Source: Takakia lepidozioides (lineage: Eukaryota > Streptophyta > Takakiopsida > Takakiales > Takakiaceae). Taken from it: a DNA stretch of 64,000 bases. A program made the position numbers and the translations under genes. The DNA lies in assembly GCA_030704615.1 (NCBI GenBank), contig CM060732.1, positions 22,382,001-22,446,000 on the forward strand, in the 5' to 3' direction. The notes beneath the pieces were generated by a model. The model was not told the origin of the DNA. It worked only from the letters and a program-made list of their open reading frames with translations, and made no database searches. Below are positions 23,581-33,780 of this stretch, in pieces (position 1 is the first letter of the stretch; every line of letters starts with the position of its first letter).

Positions 23581-24814
23581 CATTTTATGTTTTCGGTGGC
23601 ACTCTGCCAGTAGGTTGGTCTCAACTTTTGCTCACGCATGCTGACTGCCTTGCAGGTATATGAAATACGTGCTCCTTCAGACAGGGGCCCTGGCTCAAGA
23701 GCCCCCGTTCTTCATGGCTTGGACCGTGGCGGGCCCAAGCTGTGTCTACACACCCGAGATGCAGAAACATGGCATCCCGCGCATCTCGTTGGATGCCCGT
23801 GGTACCTGGACATGTCTGGCGGTATTGTTGACGAGTCTGAGAAAGATCTGCACGCCTTGGCAGAAGAGAAGAGAAAGGAAAGACGTGTCCCTGCTGGGCC
23901 AAAGTCGGCAAAGGAATCTGCTGCTCTGGAAGAATCCAGAAAGGCAGCTGAGATGGCACAAAAGACGGTGGATGCAGCTGTGCAGGCCCAACAGAAGGGG
24001 TCGAAGAAGAGGACTCGCCAGCAAGGAGCAGCTGTTGTGACACCCGCCAAAACGAAGAAGCAGAAACAGCCTGTTCAGGAAGAGGGTGAGGAAGGACTCC
24101 GATGGAGACTTTGCAACCAGCCCACCCCCCCAAACGCAGCTGCCTCCCCTGTGCCCACCGTTGTCACGAGAGGCACGAGAACTGGCTCGGCAAAGAAGGC
24201 ACTCTTCAACCCCCCAGGGGGGCACCCTTTCGAGCCGGTGGAAATGAAGAGGCCGAAAGTGGCTCCCGAAACAGTAGTCCAGTGTGTAAATGAGAGTTTC
24301 TTGGCGGCTTTGGATGGACGGGCAGCCAAGTTGGCATACATGAAGACCATGGAGGGTCTGAAGGGCAGAGCACTGAAGAAGGACTGCCGAAGAGCCTTCC
24401 GACACCCCAGGATTTCAGAATATGGTCTCGTTCTTTGAGAGGGTGTGTGCAGACAAGGATTGTAGGAGGGGCGGAAATGCCACCGAGTGGTCTTGCGATA
24501 TGATCATCTTGGATATTCCGGACGGAGAGCCTGTGGAAGGACTGCAAGCTTTGCCATCTTGGAACAGGTACTCGGAGGACTTTTGGAAGAAAGGATTCGG
24601 GCTTGCCCGCATGGTGTTGGACGACAGAGGCTGTGTGGTTGTCCTGGCGAGCAGAGGAAAAAACACTCAGACAGGAATTGCGAAGTGGACCCGCAAGAGC
24701 GCCGTCCCGATTCTGAAAAAGAAGTGGACGTGCATCAACACACTGGGCCTTCGGTCGGAAGGGAAGAAGGTGATTACGACACTGGCACTCGTCCATTCAT
24801 TTGCTTGGGTGTTT

Positions 24815-24834
24815 CAAATGCGGTGCCGCATTCG
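24815..24834. repeat. Element palindrome inside intron 6
   Basis: CAAATGCGGTGCCGCATTCG within the 96-bp intron 24770-24865, between the two methyltransferase motif blocks. Confidence 0.88.
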
Positions 24835-26175
24835 GTTTCTAATCGTTTTCCCCCTGTGTATGCAGACGAAGCAGTTCGATGCATACTGCTTTGTGAAGGA
24901 AACTCCACCTTTGCTTTCCGGAAGGAGGGAGGAAAGGTTGACCCGAACTGCGACCCACTCGATTACGACGTTCTGTTCAACAACGTTCCCAAGGAACTTC
25001 TCCCTCATAGCCTCACTTCAACGGAACCCCTGCGGTACTCACGGACTCGGAGCCCTGCCTTCATTCAGACAATTATGGAGACATGCACAGACGTGGAGGG
25101 CACAGTGCTCGACCTCATCTGTGGGACAGGTATGCAGAATCTTGATCTCTGCTGTTCTGCAAATTCTCGTTAGGATGTAGTTCGCAACATCTGAAGCGCC
25201 ATGTGGTAATGTGTGGATGGCATTGTAACAGGTGCCTCAATGTGGGCTGGCGGTTTTCCGACCGGCACCTCTTTGCCTACGAGGAGGATTCATCCGTGTG
25301 GGGATCCCATCTGGAGGGGCTGCAACGGAATGTGAAGGCTCCCGACAGAGCGGAAGTCTCCTCGGATTCGTCGGAGTCCGAGGAAGACACAGTGGACATT
25401 GATGCGAGGAGAACCCGGAATACGAGTGAGTGCAAACATTGTAAGTTTGCAAAGCCTTCTGGGTCATTTATGTCAAAGAATTTCCCGACTGTGGTTCTCA
25501 TTAGTCTCGTTGATGATTGTCATGTGCAGGATTGCAGGGTCCGGGTCGAAACATGTAGGGCCTACACTTCCTGCCAGGAAGAATGTCCCGTTCTTTGCGA
25601 GGGCCGACTTCATGACGAGCCCGGTGAGGGACTACTCCCTTCCTAGTTATGCAGCTAAACTCGCAAATACAGCGATTAGAAGAAGTGAGAATCCCAGTAA
25701 AGTAGAGCAGATTTTGGAGAGGGCTAGGGAGGACAGAAGGATAAGGAAAGAGTTGGCAGCAGCTCAGACAGGTAGACGGGTACGAAAGTACATATGTGAT
25801 TCAGCGGATGAGAGCGACGCAGACAGGGAGGAAGACGACCAACGGAGGTGAGATGGACAGTTCCGCAAGGGGAAGATGGGATTTTCGAAAGCCTGGCCAA
25901 CGAGCAGTCCGCTGGAGATGAGAGAGGCACTGAGGGGGTGGAGGAGGAGCAGGACAGTCTAGAACAGGATGAGGATTCGGATGATTTTCAAGATTAATAG
26001 AATTTTAATGAAGTCTCTGTAAATGTAAATTCTCTTCCAGAGTATATAAAGAAAATTCTGCCCGACATTCGTGACCCCTCTCCAGTGTGCATTCCAGCCA
26101 CACAATCGCCCAAACCAGGACGCTCCCAAAATCAGAAATGGGTCAGGCATTTCCAAAATTTTGGCAACTCTAAGA

Positions 26176-26880
26176 ACCTCTTTTGGAAATGCGGCACCGC
26201 ATTTCCAAAACAGGGGAGGGACTAAATTTTTCCATTTCAATGTTGGCATAGTAAAAGTAATCTGAATTGGGAATGCGGTGCCGCATTTCCAAAATTTCCT
26301 TTGTCCACACGCCAGTTTTGGCCTCTCCCGCTCATTGCATGGATGCCACCACGCTTACAGAGGTCGAACAAGGAGCGAACAAGGAGGCCGACATGGCGGA
26401 TTGAAAATGCGGTGCCGCATTTCCATATTGGGGATGGTCGTTGTTCGAACTGCAGGCCCATCAGCAAAAATTGGCACCGCATTCCATTGTAAAAAAAAAG
26501 TCGATGACGGACATGGAAATGCGGCGCCGCATTTCCAGAACGGACATCGCAATTTGTCCATTTGCAGACCCTCTCTCGGAAATGCGGTAACGCATTCCAT
26601 CGCGCTGGTCGGAAATAGTGCACTTTTTCGAAGTGTTGGACGGAAATGCGGCACCGCATTCCCTTGTCCAAAAGAAGTTTCCATTGCCAAGCTGGAAATG
26701 CGTCGCCGCATTTGCAATGCCAACCTCGTTTTCTGATCAATTTATAGACCCGTGTTGGTATTTCGTGTACCTGGACGGAAATGATGCACCGCATTTCACA
26801 TGGAAATGCGAAACAAAAATGCGATTTCGATGCCGACATGGAAATGCAACATTTTTCGATGTGCGGCGCCGCATACATGG
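26176..26880. repeat. Dispersed palindromes downstream of the ParB/methyltransferase-like gene
   Basis: About ten copies of the same palindrome in variable states: near 26186, 26271, 26405, 26472 (half), 26514, 26578, 26641, 26693, 26777 and 26863. Spacing is irregular (40-135 bp) and the spacers are not alike, unlike the main array. The first two carry longer arms reaching TTTTGG/CCAAAA. A further degraded copy is near 27223. I see no real gene across this stretch. Confidence 0.88.
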
Positions 26881-27165
26881 CGTTACTCTGGTATATTCTT
26901 GACACATGACTCACATACCGGTTACTCTGCTTTATTCAACCGGACAGACAATTGTAGAAATGAGACATCAAATTGTAAACAGTGGGCCAATCCGAGAGTT
27001 ATTCAACACAATGAAAAAACACAGTCATACAGAAGTGAGGTACATTCCAGGGCACACTCCGGGCACATTTAATTTCCCCGTACAGGATCCTGGACCGATG
27101 AAGATTGGCTGCTGCATGAATGTAGCCGTTTCAGTTTCCTACCCTTCCATGCAAACTATGGGCAC

Positions 27166-28055
27166 TCACTGCCAGGTGGGCCGATAGCCACTGGAACACC
27201 GAAGTCCATCCCCTCTTCGATGTAATGCGGCGCCGAATTTCCATCCGGGGGGATGGACTTCGGTGGCAGATCTCAAACTATAACTTGTTGATGAGAAAGA
27301 TGTATGGGTTAATCCACCGCTGGCGTGATGAACACGTTCCACCCTCCGTCGGTGGGTACGTGTGACCCAGATGCTCCATTTTTGGAGGCCAGACTGCTCT
27401 TCCGCTTCGTATCTTTTCCAAAATCTAAGGGCTTCGTAGCTGTCCGCAAGGTCATCGGCATCCAAGTCGTCCTCAGGTCCTCCTTTGCAAGGATGCCGTG
27501 CTTCCGGAACCGGGACGACTGCCCTTTGGAGGCATCGATTATGCAATGTATTCGGCCACATCGGGAACATTGTTATCTGGTACACAGATTACAGAGAAGA
27601 TACTGGTTCGATTGTGGAAACATTGGTGGCTTTTGAGTATATCGTAGGCCCACTACGCCTTCGAGCGGGGGTGACGATCTTGGTCTGAGGAGTCCTGGCT
27701 CCCTGCGCATCCTCGATTCCGATTTTCCCAGCTACGACGGTCACCCATGCAGAAGAAGGCGCACTGCTATGCTGTTGCGTGGAACTGCTGCCACTGGACA
27801 TGGGTGGACTCCATCGGAGAGACCTATTCTCCTCGAGGAGTGCGCTCCTCTTCTCCATTGTATGGGGACATTCGCATTGGTGTGGACGACGAAAACGTGA
27901 AGATTTCCATATTCGATGGTGGTATGATTGAAGGGCAGGACATTGTGGTGAACATCACTAGGGGCGGTACAACGGCTGCAATCGACTTTACATGGAGGAG
28001 CCCCATGACTCATGAGCTAGTTCTGAGAGCAGTCGAAGTCCCATTGACAACATGA
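27166..28055. other. Unrecognised ORF remnants inside the MULE
   Basis: Frames on both strands look protein-like but match nothing I know. Plus strand: 27485-27688 (GHIGNIVIWYTDYREDTGSI) and 27747-28055 (YGDIRIGVDDENVKISIFDG, VVNITRGGTTAAIDFTW). Minus strand: 27585-27166 (an acidic EDDLDADDLADSYEALRFWKRYEAEE-type stretch, quoted in part) and 27858-27589. One could be the tail of another cargo gene. Which strand is real cannot be settled by eye. Confidence 0.35.
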
Positions 28056-28426
28056 CTTGTATTCAGTAGGCACAGGGCTCAAGATTTGATGGCACAATCA
28101 GCACAGAGACGTGCTTCAAATGCAATTCATGTGGATCAATAAAAACCTCATTGTGCCTCTTTTTTATTATATTCTGTGTCCATCGTTCCGCGAATGCGTC
28201 ATTGCTCATTTCGTTTGGGATTGGGAGTGTGGGTGGATTTTGCAAATGGCTGGTAAGCTGAAATGGGCCCCCATTGTACAGAGCAGTACCACCCTACCAT
28301 TCGCGAAACATTGCCTTTCAATATATAATTCTAAATAACATTGCCGAACCTCCTTCATCGGGAGGTCCTTCTCCCCCTATGACCGTGGCACCCTAAACCC
28401 TATTCCCGCGGACACTCATTTCCGGA

Positions 28427-28517
28427 AAATAGTGCTGCTCATGTTTTTTTCCACACTTACGACTCTGCTCATGGCTCATGCCGCTCATGGCTCATGGCTC
28501 ATGAAATAGCAGCCCCC
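28427..28517. repeat. MULE right terminal inverted repeat
   Basis: Inverted copy of the left end: GCTCATGGCTCATGCCGCTC-type repeats leading to GCTCATGAAATAG and CCCCC at 28517, followed by AATATTTGG at 28518-28526. Confidence 0.8.
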
Positions 28518-28526
28518 AATATTTGG

Positions 28527-29205
28527 CTTTAATTCTCAATGCAAGAGGAAGGAGGCTTGAGATTCAATATATGCAGGATCTGAAGAGGTTTTCTTTGGGT
28601 TCTCTTTGGGTTATATGGCATTTTAGGAATGATAGATATGTGACATTTTTTTTTAGCTGTGATAGGAGCTTTCTTTACAGTTGAAGGCTCCCTAACGACA
28701 CAACAAAAAAAGAGAAGACCTAGCACATAAAGGTTGTAGGGCACTAGTCTTATGTCCCAAAAAAAATCCCTCCCTTATTCTATATAGAAAGAAAACTACT
28801 AGAATTTACTAGATGGGTGAGATTCCCTAAAAGTACCTCAACGCTAAATGTCACCTCAAATGCTACCGCCGTTGCTATGCTACCGCCGTCGAATGCTACC
28901 GTCGTGGCTATGTTACTTTATATACCCTGATTAGATATACCCTTCATTTTAACATATACCCTTAAAAAAAAAGGGTTAATTGGACTTCTTGATGCAGGGT
29001 AAATATAAGGATAAGGGTATATCATAAAAATATACCCTAATATAAGGGTATACATCCAAGTACCTAAACTTGCCACACTAGGGTATATGTATATCAATAT
29101 ACCCTGATGTACCCGCAGGGTATATCAAGGTAATCAATATACCCACCCAACACCGGGAGGAACTTTCCGACGTAAGGTTCCATCTGTAAAATTTCGTCCC
29201 CTAAG
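28527..29205. repeat. No gene; low-complexity GGGTATA/TATACCC stretch
   Basis: 28920-29150 is packed with TATACCC and GGGTATA words in both orientations, which could fold on themselves. A triple GCTACCGCCGT/GCTACCGTCGT repeat sits at 28860-28910. No coding frame is evident. Confidence 0.55.
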
Positions 29206-30180
29206 GTGCCCTTTGAATACACTAAGAAATTTTTGCCGGGCCTTTACGGTGGGTTGAGTACTAGTATTGCTAAGATGAATTTCAGGCTGCCTACTCGGTG
29301 GTCTAGCTTTGTGCCTATGAGCATATCAGCAGTGACCACAAACAATTCCATGTTCTCAACATGTCTCCCCTCAAGAGTTCAACATTGCCCGGCAGTACTT
29401 AGTAGCCCGCTTCGTAAGTCAAATATGGACTGCTGCCTATTCCCTGCACACCTCTCCAACAGCTCCATTATTCCACCAGTGGTCTTTCTACTCCTTACTG
29501 CTGCCATAACAGGGATGCAGACTCTGTCTCCAAGCCTACTTCGGTTGTGTATGCTGCGGAGCCTGCTTTTGACGCATCTGCCCAGCCAGCTCATCCCACT
29601 TGCTCCAATCAAACAGCTCCAACTGTCTACGAAGGTCCATCCTCAAAGGGAAGATACTCTCCACCATATTAAATCTCGTGCCGACTTGATTTCCCACCTC
29701 AACTCTCAGCTCTGGATTTATGTTTCTGCCCTATCTAGTTCTTACCAAAGCAATATTCTACATCCTCATGACTCGGTATGTGGTTACGTCATACCCCAAA
29801 TTTACACCATTTTGCCTCGCACAGAGAGCTTTTGTTTTTCTTGCCACATAGATTGTACCTCTCTGTTGTTGCCCAACCATCACTACAACAGATCCCGGCT
29901 TTACGGTCTGCCACATTTGCCTAGTCGTAGCATATATGTCGGCAAAATGCAAGGGGGTAGTCCTGGATGCCAATTGTGACCACCAGAAGTCATATATGCC
30001 ACCTTGTACCTCCGCCACGTCAGGATCTGCGGTCAAACACATTTGACCAGATAAGGGGAGATGGTAGAGACGACTACGAGTCATGGCCGAAATTGCAACA
30101 GGATGACGTGGGCATGGGAATGTATGACTGCTAGTATTCACGATTACACCTGGCGATTGATGTGTCATGGTTTTAGTCAT
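29206..30180 (-). pseudogene. Unrecognised gene fragment
   Basis: The minus-strand frame 30180-29758 reads as a coherent protein (QGGIYDFWWSQLASRTTPLH, VKPGSVVVMVGQQQRGTIYV, NGVNLGYDVTTYRV), then a stop. A second coherent piece lies further left (MVESIFPLRMDLRRQLELFD, WSKWDELAGQMRQ, about 29690-29570), broken again before 29380. I do not recognise the family. The plus-strand ORF over the same interval (29206-29979) has biased composition and looks like the shadow. Confidence 0.4.
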
Positions 30181-31440
30181 GGTTATCTAGAATTACCTAC
30201 TTCTAGTTAACTAGGATATTTTGGATATTTATATTTGTATTTTGTGTGTTGGGACTTTATTTGGTCTCACATGCCAAGTGAGGTGTCAAACCTCACTTGG
30301 GATATGGGGAGGGGTTTTCCCCTTGTGATTGTGGAGGAGGGCTCATCTTCTTGTAGTTGAGCCTCCATGAGCCTCTCTCACCTCCAAATGGTGCATGTGT
30401 GGAGCATGCTTCCCAAGTGTGGCTTCCAACTTTCAAGCTTGAGAGGAGTGGCTCTTGAGCTAGCAAGTGAAGGGAGCTTGAATGACCAAGGCTTGAGAGG
30501 AGACAAGGCTTAGTGGCTTGCCAAAAGAGGTAGAAGCTTGTTTTTAGCTTCCAAGGAAAAATTGAGCTTGTTGTGTGGCCAATGCATTGCTAGTTGGTTG
30601 GAGACAAGCTTGAGTAGCTTAAGGAGAAGAAGATAAAGGGAATTTGCCTTGGTACCCCATAGACTTCATAGATGCTTAAGGGGATTAAGCATAGAGCCCC
30701 AAGGAGCACAAACCCTAGCTTGGTAAGGCTAAACCTCAAGGAAATAGAGGGGGAAGTGACTAAAGCTTAGGGAGAAATGGCTAAACCCATGGGGAAATGA
30801 ACTACTCTATGAGGGGGAAATGGCTATTCCTAAGGAGAATACAAGGGGAATACAAAGAAAATACACATAGGCCCAGGGAAATACTTGGGGAATACTATGG
30901 CATATTCTTAGGAATATTCTTAGGGAACCTAATGGGAACTTGGGAACGCATTGGGAACATAGTGACATAGGAAGAGTCCTTAGAGGACTGTTTGGGGTCC
31001 TTGGAGGACTACCGATGGGGCTACTTTTACACCCGACTTCTTGATCTATTGACTTTAGATACTGGGACATGTGCGATTGAAGACCAAGCGATGATCTTAT
31101 TGAGATTGATACTTATTAGCTATTCGGTGTTAGAGGGTCCTAATCACCAACTAGGGGGGCGATTGTGGCATAGCTTTCTAGGATTGTGTGCTTAGAATGT
31201 ATGGTGGACAGCGATGTATGTTGTGGCACGATGCTTAGGTGCACGACAGCTAGTTGCCCAATGAATGTCTATGTGGAAAATGCAAAGATAAATGGATGAA
31301 ACAGAACGAGGATGTGACTGCAAAATGACGACGTGTCTACATATCATTGCTCGCGTGGTTGAAATATTGTGGTGTATTGGATGCAAATGCATCTAACGGC
31401 TGCAAATGATACGTCTTCGAAGGTCACGTTGACTTACTTG
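30181..31440. other. No gene seen; possible LTR or retrotransposon end
   Basis: Long non-coding stretch with AGCTTG-rich repeats (30430-30620), then runs of GGGGAAATGGCTA-like and GGGAATAC-like repeats (30720-30900). The purine tract GGGGGG followed by GATTGTGGCA at about 31157-31173 resembles a polypurine tract/LTR junction, but no paired LTR was found. Confidence 0.35.
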
Positions 31441-31477
31441 TGATTTATTTTAAATCAATATATGAATCGAGACAATT

Positions 31478-31505
31478 GTTTTGTTTTGTTTTGTTTTGTT
31501 TTGTA
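31478..31505. repeat. (TTTTG)n microsatellite
   Basis: About five to six TTTTG units in a row, followed by a GC-rich segment (31515-31600) with GGGGCCCGGCCCCGG self-complementarity. Confidence 0.85.
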
Positions 31506-31829
31506 GCGTCGTTGAGATCTTCCAAACGCGGGGCCCGGCCCCGGTGCTTGGTGCCGTTGAAAAGCCCTCGACGAGGAGGGGTGCACCGGCTTGGTCTCAT
31601 GATTTTTGGACAAGCGGTGAGGGGATGTGGAATTCCAAGTACTTTTGGTCGCTGAAAATTCACAAAAAATAGCAAAAATGGCAAAGTGGGCATTCCTGGA
31701 CAATGGTTGGAGCCTCGACGGGAGAGATATCAAGGGAAAGGTCTCCGGTTCAAATATGGTCGTAGGCTCTGTGGAAAGAAAAATTGATTAGATATGGCTT
31801 GCTTCATATATTAATGCACTTGGACTAAT

Positions 31830-32405
31830 TAGATGACATTGGACACCCAACGGCACAAGGCACCCTAGACATGGGAGACGTACTTGGATACTTAGGAGAT
31901 TGCACTTGCATTAAGATGATCCACTAGACACTTGGGCCTCTACATGGCAGATGCACTTGGATACATGAATAGAAGATTGCACTTGGGCTTAGATGGGCCT
32001 CGACATAGGAGACGCACTTGGTCTTAGATTTCAATTCGTCACACATGGGCCGACGACATATGCTACACTAGAGGTCGCACTTGGGCCTCGACATAGGAGA
32101 TGCAATGGGATACATAGAAGATCTTACACTTGGGCTAAGATGACACTGGACGCTTGGGCCAATGGCACATGCCACCCTAGAGGTTGCATTTGGGCCTCGA
32201 CATAGGAGACGTACTTGGATACATAGGGGATTGCACTTGGACTTAGATGATGACATTGGACACTTGGACCAACGGCACATGCTACCCTAGAGGTCGCATT
32301 TAGGCCTCGACATAGGAGACACACTTGGATACATAGGGGATTGCATTTGGACTTAGATGATGACACTAGAGACTTAGGCCAACGGCACAGGCTACCCTAG
32401 TTGTA
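31830..32405. repeat. Tandem array, roughly 100-115 bp units
   Basis: GGGCCTCGACATAGGAGA-like words recur near 31990, 32086, 32190 and 32305, each followed by CACTTGGATACATAG-like and TTGGAC...CGGCACATGC-like words. About five units of varying length and drift. ORFs here are repeats of the same translation. No gene. Confidence 0.8.
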
Positions 32406-32539
32406 ATGGTTTCAACAACTTCATTAGCAACTCCACCATTATATTTTAAATCTTTGTAATTTGAGATATATATCAGTAATTAGATAGAATATATAGTCAT
32501 TTTAACTACTCATTTAATGACTACGAATACATATACCAA

Positions 32540-32820
32540 CAGTCAGTAGCTCAGTTGGTTAGTGCACTGAGTGCCACCAAAATGATTCTGGGGTCATGCT
32601 ACTTGACAGGTGTGGTATTCTCTTCTCCCCCATCCCTAGGCGGTGTCCCACTTATACGCCTCCATGGCGCATAAATGAAAAAGGTTATTTTCTCCTCTCA
32701 CTATCAAGGGGCCTGATTTGTGAGCTGTCGCTCCCAGGTGTTTCCCTTTATTTATCTTTATATATATTTATATATTTATATATACAAATATATAAAGCTA
32801 AAAATACCTTCACATAATAA
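32540..32820 (+). mobile_element. tRNA-derived SINE-like element
   Basis: Begins GTCAGTAGCTCAGTTGGTTA, a close match to a tRNA acceptor plus D arm with RNA polymerase III A box (TAGCTCAGTTGG). A weak B-box-like GGGTCATGCTACT follows about 45 bp later, and TACTTGAC could pair with the start. After a non-tRNA body it ends in an AT-rich TATTTATATA tail. Terminal duplications were not identified. Confidence 0.5.
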
Positions 32821-32884
32821 CATGGAATATATAATTATTTTATATATTGTTAGGGTACAAAACTTTAAAAAGTTCTAAAGGTTG

Positions 32885-33780
32885 GCTCAAAATTACGGCT
32901 GCTAGGTCGCAGTCATGTGTGAGCCTGCTGGAGAAGGGCAAAGAGGTCCATGGTTGCATCGTCAAAGCTGGAACACAAGGTCGAGGACAAGGTGGTGAGG
33001 GCACCTTCTTCAACCTATTTCAGCCTGTTTTTCCCTCTCATCAGACTCGGCCCTGAGATGCATATTGAATTCTGTAAGTTAGCTCGTTGGCTTCTGAAAG
33101 AGGATCAAGAGAAGGAGTCCGCAGTGCCTCTTCTGGCTCTTCTGGGCATGTGAAGATGCTTTGTAGGCAGGTAGACTGAAAGAGGCTCTACAGACTTTAA
33201 ACCAAGGAGCATTTCAGCATATTCAGATATGTATGTATGTCTCTTGCTTAAGTGCATCAAGATGAAAGGTCTGGAAGCTGGAAAGCAGGTGCACCCCCAC
33301 ATTATCCAAAGTGGATCCACGCCAAGTGTTTTTCTCCTCAACACCCTTGTCAACATGTATGTTAAGTGCGGGAGCATTGTGAATGCTCACCAAGTGTTCA
33401 ACGGAATGCCTCAACGATCTTTGATCACATGGAATACAATGTTGGCAGGATTTACCAAGCATGGGTGTGGTAGGAATGCTTTGGAGACATATGAGCAAAT
33501 GATGCGCGAAGGGGTCAAGCCCAACCACATCACATGTGTTTGTGTTTGCAATGCGTGTGCAAGCCTGGAAAAGGAGAAAGAGGTCCATGGTGACATCGGT
33601 CAAAGCTGGAATTGCACTAGATGTCATTCTGAACACTGCCCTGGTGGACATGTATGCCAAATGTGGATGCATTGAGGCTGAAAATGGAGTTTTCGACACT
33701 ATGGCTGAACGAGATGTGGTGTCGTGGAGTGCGATGCTTGCAGGGTATGCACAGCAGGGACGTGGGATGTAGGCTTTGGA
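32885..33780 (+). pseudogene. PLS-type pentatricopeptide repeat (PPR) gene, 5' part
   Basis: Fragments at 32885-33150 give LLEKGKEVHGCIVKAG. The best frame runs 33229-33590 (LLKCIKMKGLEAGKQVHPHI, STPSVFLLNTLVNMYVKCGS, PQRSLITWNTMLAGFTKHG, YEQMMREGVKPNHIT). It then shifts frame at KEVHGDI and continues to 33770 (LNTALVDMYAKCGC, ERDVVSWSAMLAGYAQQG), where a TAG interrupts GM*ALET. These are successive P, L and S motifs of about 35 residues, as in plant organelle RNA-editing/processing factors. No targeting peptide, E or DYW domain is visible. Two or more lesions make this a pseudogene, unless introns bridge them. Confidence 0.75.

Larger units (their letters stand above)
20809..25998 (+). pseudogene. 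ParB-like domain plus amino-DNA-methyltransferase-like domain, multi-exon, frameshifted
   Basis: Possible start ATG 20809. The region to about 21.78 kb codes a disordered Lys/Pro/Gln-rich leader. A ParB/sulfiredoxin-like domain follows (about 21.88-22.33 kb: PIVRQ...LKFAFREGYRLGSAAFYV, then VWDGNHRLLAWWEYI with DGNHR at 22175). A helical middle spans exons 22439-22626, 22727-23011, 23065-23208 and 23292-23509, then a basic linker from 23656. The methyltransferase-like part has CDMIILDIPDG (24494; motif IV position), GFGLARMVLDDRGCVVVL, then SPAFIQTIM and VLDLICGTGAS (about 25105; motif I) and RFSDRHLFAYEED. This is the beta-class order. GT-AG introns: 22327-22438, 22627-22726, 23012-23064, 23209-23291, 23510-23655, 24770-24865, 25130-25231 and 25426-25537. 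The tail is acidic (DEDSDDFQD). Frame breaks lie near 21.69, 23.80, 24.40, 24.91 and 25.25 kb, plus a phase mismatch at 22.63/22.73. DIPD replaces DPPY/SPPY. Domain calls are by eye. Confidence 0.65.
7065..28517. mobile_element. Large Mutator-like (MULE) DNA transposon, about 21.5 kb, with nested chromovirus
   Basis: The ends are inverted copies: the outer 21 bp match in length and share CTATTTCATGAGC, followed by ATGAGCC/ATGAGCGGC-type short tandem repeats at both ends. Identical 9-bp direct repeats, AATATTTGG, flank it at 7056-7064 and 28518-28526; 9 bp is the usual MULE target duplication. Inside lie a MULE transposase (minus), a 31-unit palindrome array, a ParB/methyltransferase-like gene (plus), dispersed palindromes and unrecognised ORF remnants. 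A 6.9-kb gypsy chromovirus interrupts the transposase; without it the element is about 14.5 kb. The shared ends and target duplication show it inserted as one unit. Frameshifts in both genes show it is no longer autonomous. Confidence 0.82.

Noticed and set aside
24206-24796. 196-codon minus-strand ORF within the methyltransferase-like gene
   Set aside because: Antisense to an exon with recognisable motifs and GT-AG junctions on the plus strand.
29206-29979. 257-codon plus-strand ORF
   Set aside because: Ser/Leu/Pro-biased and antisense to a more protein-like minus-strand frame.
32540-32613. Functional tRNA gene
   Set aside because: A-box and D-arm fit, but the anticodon and T arms do not fold properly and an AT-rich tail follows; a SINE head fits better.
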